Shown here: positions 60,937 through 64,000 of the stretch, one piece after another | Position numbering within the stretch: the first letter of the stretch is position 1 | Layout of the letters: each line of letters begins with the position of its first letter | Assembly (NCBI GenBank): GCA_023105745.1 | Contig: JALGQZ010000014.1 | Coordinates: forward strand, 8,737,888-8,801,887 | DNA length: 64,000 nucleotides | Source: Austropuccinia psidii | Lineage: Eukaryota; Basidiomycota; Pucciniomycetes; Pucciniales; Sphaerophragmiaceae | Direction of reading: 5' to 3' | Made by a program: the position numbers and the translations under genes | Notes under the pieces: model-generated | Told to the model about the DNA's origin: nothing | Database searches by the model: none | What the model saw: only the letters and a program-made list of their open reading frames with translations

Positions 60937-62980
60937 AGAAATATATAAGAAAGACCCCAAAATTTGGGGTTTTTATAAATTAAATGATATAAAGTAATAA
61001 AAATTCATTCAAACAAAGGGGGAGATAAAATAGGTTTATGAATAATGTATTTTTGAGCTACTGGGCTTTGAAAATCCCAACCAAGCATTGCTATTCAGTC
61101 AACTGAATAGATATTTTTTGGCTTGAATTTCTTCCAAAACTTCTATTTCTAAATTCAATTTCTATCCTATCTCCAACCTGAACCCAATCTATCTCCCATT
61201 TCAAATTCCAAATGCAAAACCTGCTTTCAGGTGTAGCCACTTTGCTCATGGTGATTGGTGTAAAAGGGTTCTGCCCCTTGGGGGTTCCTTGTAGGCTCCT
61301 GTTGTGACTAATTTAGCTCCATGGGGGTGACATGGGTAATAACATCAGCTACATGCACTACAGGATTTGGTGCTCTAAACCCAGGGGACTGTCACATGGT
61401 GGAGGTGATCTACAACTTGCCAGTATTAACTGGTCTTTTAACTGGTTTAATAGCCTTTTTGGCAAAAGAGCTGCCTTTTTTGAGGTCTGGCAGACAGCAT
61501 TGTGACAGTTTTCTCATGAATCTTTAAAGATGTTTTGAAAATAATGGAAGCTATATGGGGGATATAAGCTCTAAAGTGAATGTCTGAGAATTTTTAAGTC
61601 AAAAATGAAGCTCCCCATTTTTTCAATTTAGGAGATAACTGATAGAAAGAACTTCCACTTGGGAAATTTTCAAAAACAAAATTCTTGTGTGAAAAAGAGG
61701 ATGATTTTTCATGATATGAGGTTGATTACAACAAGGCTTATGATGAGTGGCAGTTTTTCTTGGTTACTGAAAGAACATGCATTTACTCATAGAATTAATT
61801 GAAAAAGAGACTTACAACCAAGCTAATAGCACTTGTTGTTTCATAAGAATGAAGATGTTTCTTTTTTATGAAAATGTCAAAGTTAAAATCAAATAAGTAA
61901 AGTATTTCACAAAAGAAGTTCTTTTTCAGATCTACTGACATCAGAAAAGAATAAAAATATTAAAAACCACAAAATTCTAGGAGCAATAATTTTTTGGAAT
62001 GAATGAAGGATGTATTATAGTAATACTCTCTATTCTTTTATTTTCTTTTCATCATAATTCAAGTATTACATTTTCTAGTCACAAATCTGAAAAGAATGTC
62101 TTCATAGAAATTGAAACCTTTTTTTCACAAAGCTTAAGGAATTTTTATTTTTTTCTGTTAAGTGTATATCAACTATTTAACCCCAAACAAATTAAATTGA
62201 AACCTGAAAATGAAATTGATTCTTAGAGCAATTAGAATTATTGTTATCCTGTAAAATTACTATGGAAGGAAAACTTCTCTTGAGGTTTTTCCTTTTAATT
62301 ATAGCATCTCTATATTATGAGAAAAAAATTCTGCAGTCCATTGGATTTTTTTCAAAAAGTGAGGATAGTAAGGTTCTCCCAGAAGGTATTTTTCTTCCAT
62401 TTCCATTGAGTGAGAATATGTTTCATCAACATAGGAGAGTAACTCCTATTGACAAAGATAAAATGATTTACATCTTATTATAATCTACACAAAACTTATT
62501 TTTGATTCTTAAATTAATAAAATCCTTCTATTCAAAACATTCTCAGAAAGACCTCTTGAATTTTGACAAATCAAGATTACAAAGAATGTTTGGGCTTACC
62601 TCTAGGATAGAAATTTCATTGAAGGAAAATTCTGAATAATGCTCTTATAGGCTAAAATAATTTTTGAGATCTCCTGTAGCATAAGAATCTTGACATCTTA
62701 TATATATTGACACGTCCCTCAAGACAGTCAGGCATCTTCATGTCCTGCAGAAATCAACCATTTCCTTTTTTGGCTTACAGCCACGTTCAAAAAATGCATC
62801 AATATTCGAAACACGGATTTTTATCAGTATTTCAGATTTGGAAGAAGCCCAATTTGATTTTAGATAAATCTAAGAAATTTTTACGCTCTGTGGTCTGGGA
62901 CCCATAAGCACAGATATTTAGGCTGAGCATTAATTAGTGAGTAATTTTCCATTTTGAAAAAAATCAAGTTTTACCTTTGA
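60937..62980. other. AT-rich stretch, no gene recognised
   Basis: Starts with a short stretch resembling the C2 leader (CCCC...GGGGTTTT), then dispersed repeat G (61404-61506) and its companion block (61212-61258). The rest is AT-rich with short unconvincing frames. Confidence 0.45.
61404..61506 (+). repeat. Dispersed repeat G, copy 2
   Basis: Matches 43961-44068. Both copies end at AGACAGCATTGTGACA. Sequence to the right differs, so this may be a true right edge. Confidence 0.55.
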
Positions 62981-63032
62981 TTGGGCTTGTTTTTCGTGGT
63001 GAATCCACCTGGCTTATCCCCGGATTCGACGC

Positions 63033-63692
63033 TAATGCTTAAATTCTCAGCTTCAGTCCTCTCTTATTCAAGACCTCAATTGGGCACTCTTTCTTCGCAT
63101 CGCTCTTCAATCCTCCTCATCCAGCCAGGTCTTCACTTTCGCAGGCCTCTCAGCATCAAGGCCATCATTCAATTTATTCTGGCGCTCATCCAACAATAAC
63201 CATGCCAGCTAATCTATCGGACATCTTTGGGTCAGCGTTCTTATGCATCCATCCATCAGCAAACTAAATCTCTAATCACACAAAAATATCGTCCAAACCA
63301 TCATCTTCAACTCAAAAGAGCTACCACGATAGGCGTCCTATTTTTAGCTGTACTTTATTTCGTTTCAACAGGTAAACGCAAGATTCACGACCAATTAAGG
63401 TAATCCTAAACATTCTTCAACTCCATCGCGTCATTTTAATTAACTCAAACGCGTCCTTTAACATCTTAATTCGCCTTCTTAAATCTTCTTGCAAAGTCAA
63501 CATTCCCAAAAATTAAAATCGAAGGGATTACAAGTCACTAGCTCCGGAATCAAAATAGAAACTAATCTCGATCTTACTCAAGACGAACTAATTCAACGCG
63601 CATCTCATGGAGCCCAAGTCATCAAACATAAACTAACTAACGATCCAAGTTTAGTTAGTTTTGGTCAAAAAAGTTCATATCAGTCAAAATAA
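63033..63692 (+). CDS. Small single-pass membrane protein, possibly mitochondrial (spliced host gene)
   Basis: Two exons are clear. One runs to 63399 and encodes a basic, Ser/Tyr-containing segment (LIYRTSLGQRSYAS, presequence-like), then one membrane segment (ATTIGVLFLAVLYFVS). It is joined by a 97-nt intron (63400-63496, GTAATC...TTGCAAAG) to an exon ending at a stop 63690-63692 (TNLDLTQDELIQRASHGAQ, then SLVSFGQKSSYQSK). The join keeps the frame (AG+T = Ser). Upstream is unresolved: the frame from ATG 63033 (MLKFSAS) meets TAA at 63197-63199, so another intron, perhaps 63054-63208 with a weak GTCCTC donor, is needed. Base and codon use are more balanced than in the transposon DNA. The family is not recognised; targeting is inference. 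Confidence 0.6.
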
Positions 63693-64000
63693 TCACCTTG
63701 TCTCTTATCATCATGGATCCTAGAACTAATCATACATCTTCAGCCAACCAAGAAAACTAGCACGCCAAATGACCCTCATTAGTAAGGTCTTCAAAATTGT
63801 AAAACCTAAAACAAATCAAATTTCATCATCCTGAATGATTGTAGACAACGAAAAATGACTTTAAGCCTAAGCTGATTGGTTTGTCTGTTGTAAGATGTGG
63901 GCTTGGCTCTTGCTTTTCATTTTGTAAAATTGCGCTTTATGCCTGCGGTCGACACCGATTATGTATTAAACCAAACTCCTCTTGTCCTTGCACGTTAGAA
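63693..64000. other. 3' flank of the host gene
   Basis: Probable 3' UTR and intergenic DNA of more balanced composition; no further gene visible before the window edge. Confidence 0.4.

Overview
The window looks like a repeat-swamped nuclear stretch of a filamentous fungus. It is AT-rich and packed with nested, decayed Ty3/gypsy LTR retrotransposons and a CACTA-like DNA transposon. Short canonical introns (about 55-100 nt, GTAAGT/GTATGT...TTAG) occur in the few non-transposon gene pieces. The families present suggest a basidiomycete, and a large-genome rust fungus would fit; that is inference. No rRNA, tRNA or CRISPR was seen. Only one apparently living host gene is visible, at the far right (about 63.0-63.7 kb).

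Four repeat families explain most of the window. Family A (+): a chromodomain-type pol (2-3269) followed by its 3' LTR region (to 5412), plus the right half of another A LTR (18781-19811). Family B (+): two related copies (about 11.9-18.78 kb and 25.9-32.72 kb), each with a non-coding leader, a broken pol and a 1.8-kb 3' LTR (TGTGG...CCACA). Family C: a minus-strand copy C1 (22.04-25.01 kb), a minus-strand rearranged copy C2 (32.72-43.30 kb) and a plus-strand LTR C3 (59530-60936). Family D: a CACTA-like transposon with CACCAGGGC termini, truncated as D1 (19.81-22.04 kb) and end-to-end as D2 (47811-59509, 3-bp ACT duplication).

Junctions give a relative order. D1 sits in the integrase of C1, an A LTR abuts the middle of D1, B1 interrupts that A LTR, and B2 interrupts the 3' LTR of C2. 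Nearly every coding region carries stops or frameshifts. All three A/C-type reverse transcriptases have lost a catalytic aspartate, each by a different change. The two B copies share a 572-bp near-identical tract inside otherwise about 10% diverged flanks, with a shared stop codon inside it, which points to gene conversion.

The most unusual signal is a field of about 18 short hairpins (9903-11565). Each has a 4-6 bp stem, an 8-nt loop close to CTTAGCAA and a conserved 3' tail close to TAAACTGC. Stem sequences change in compensating pairs while loop and tail stay fixed. Four further units sit in the leader of both B copies just before pol. A second, unrelated hairpin-plus-tail repeat lies at 5.7-5.93 kb, and a run of perfect hairpins with unrelated stems precedes the main array. 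D2 also carries a 6.5-kb, pure A/T, 20-bp minisatellite splitting its transposase region; 250 consecutive units at 51601-56600 look identical by eye.
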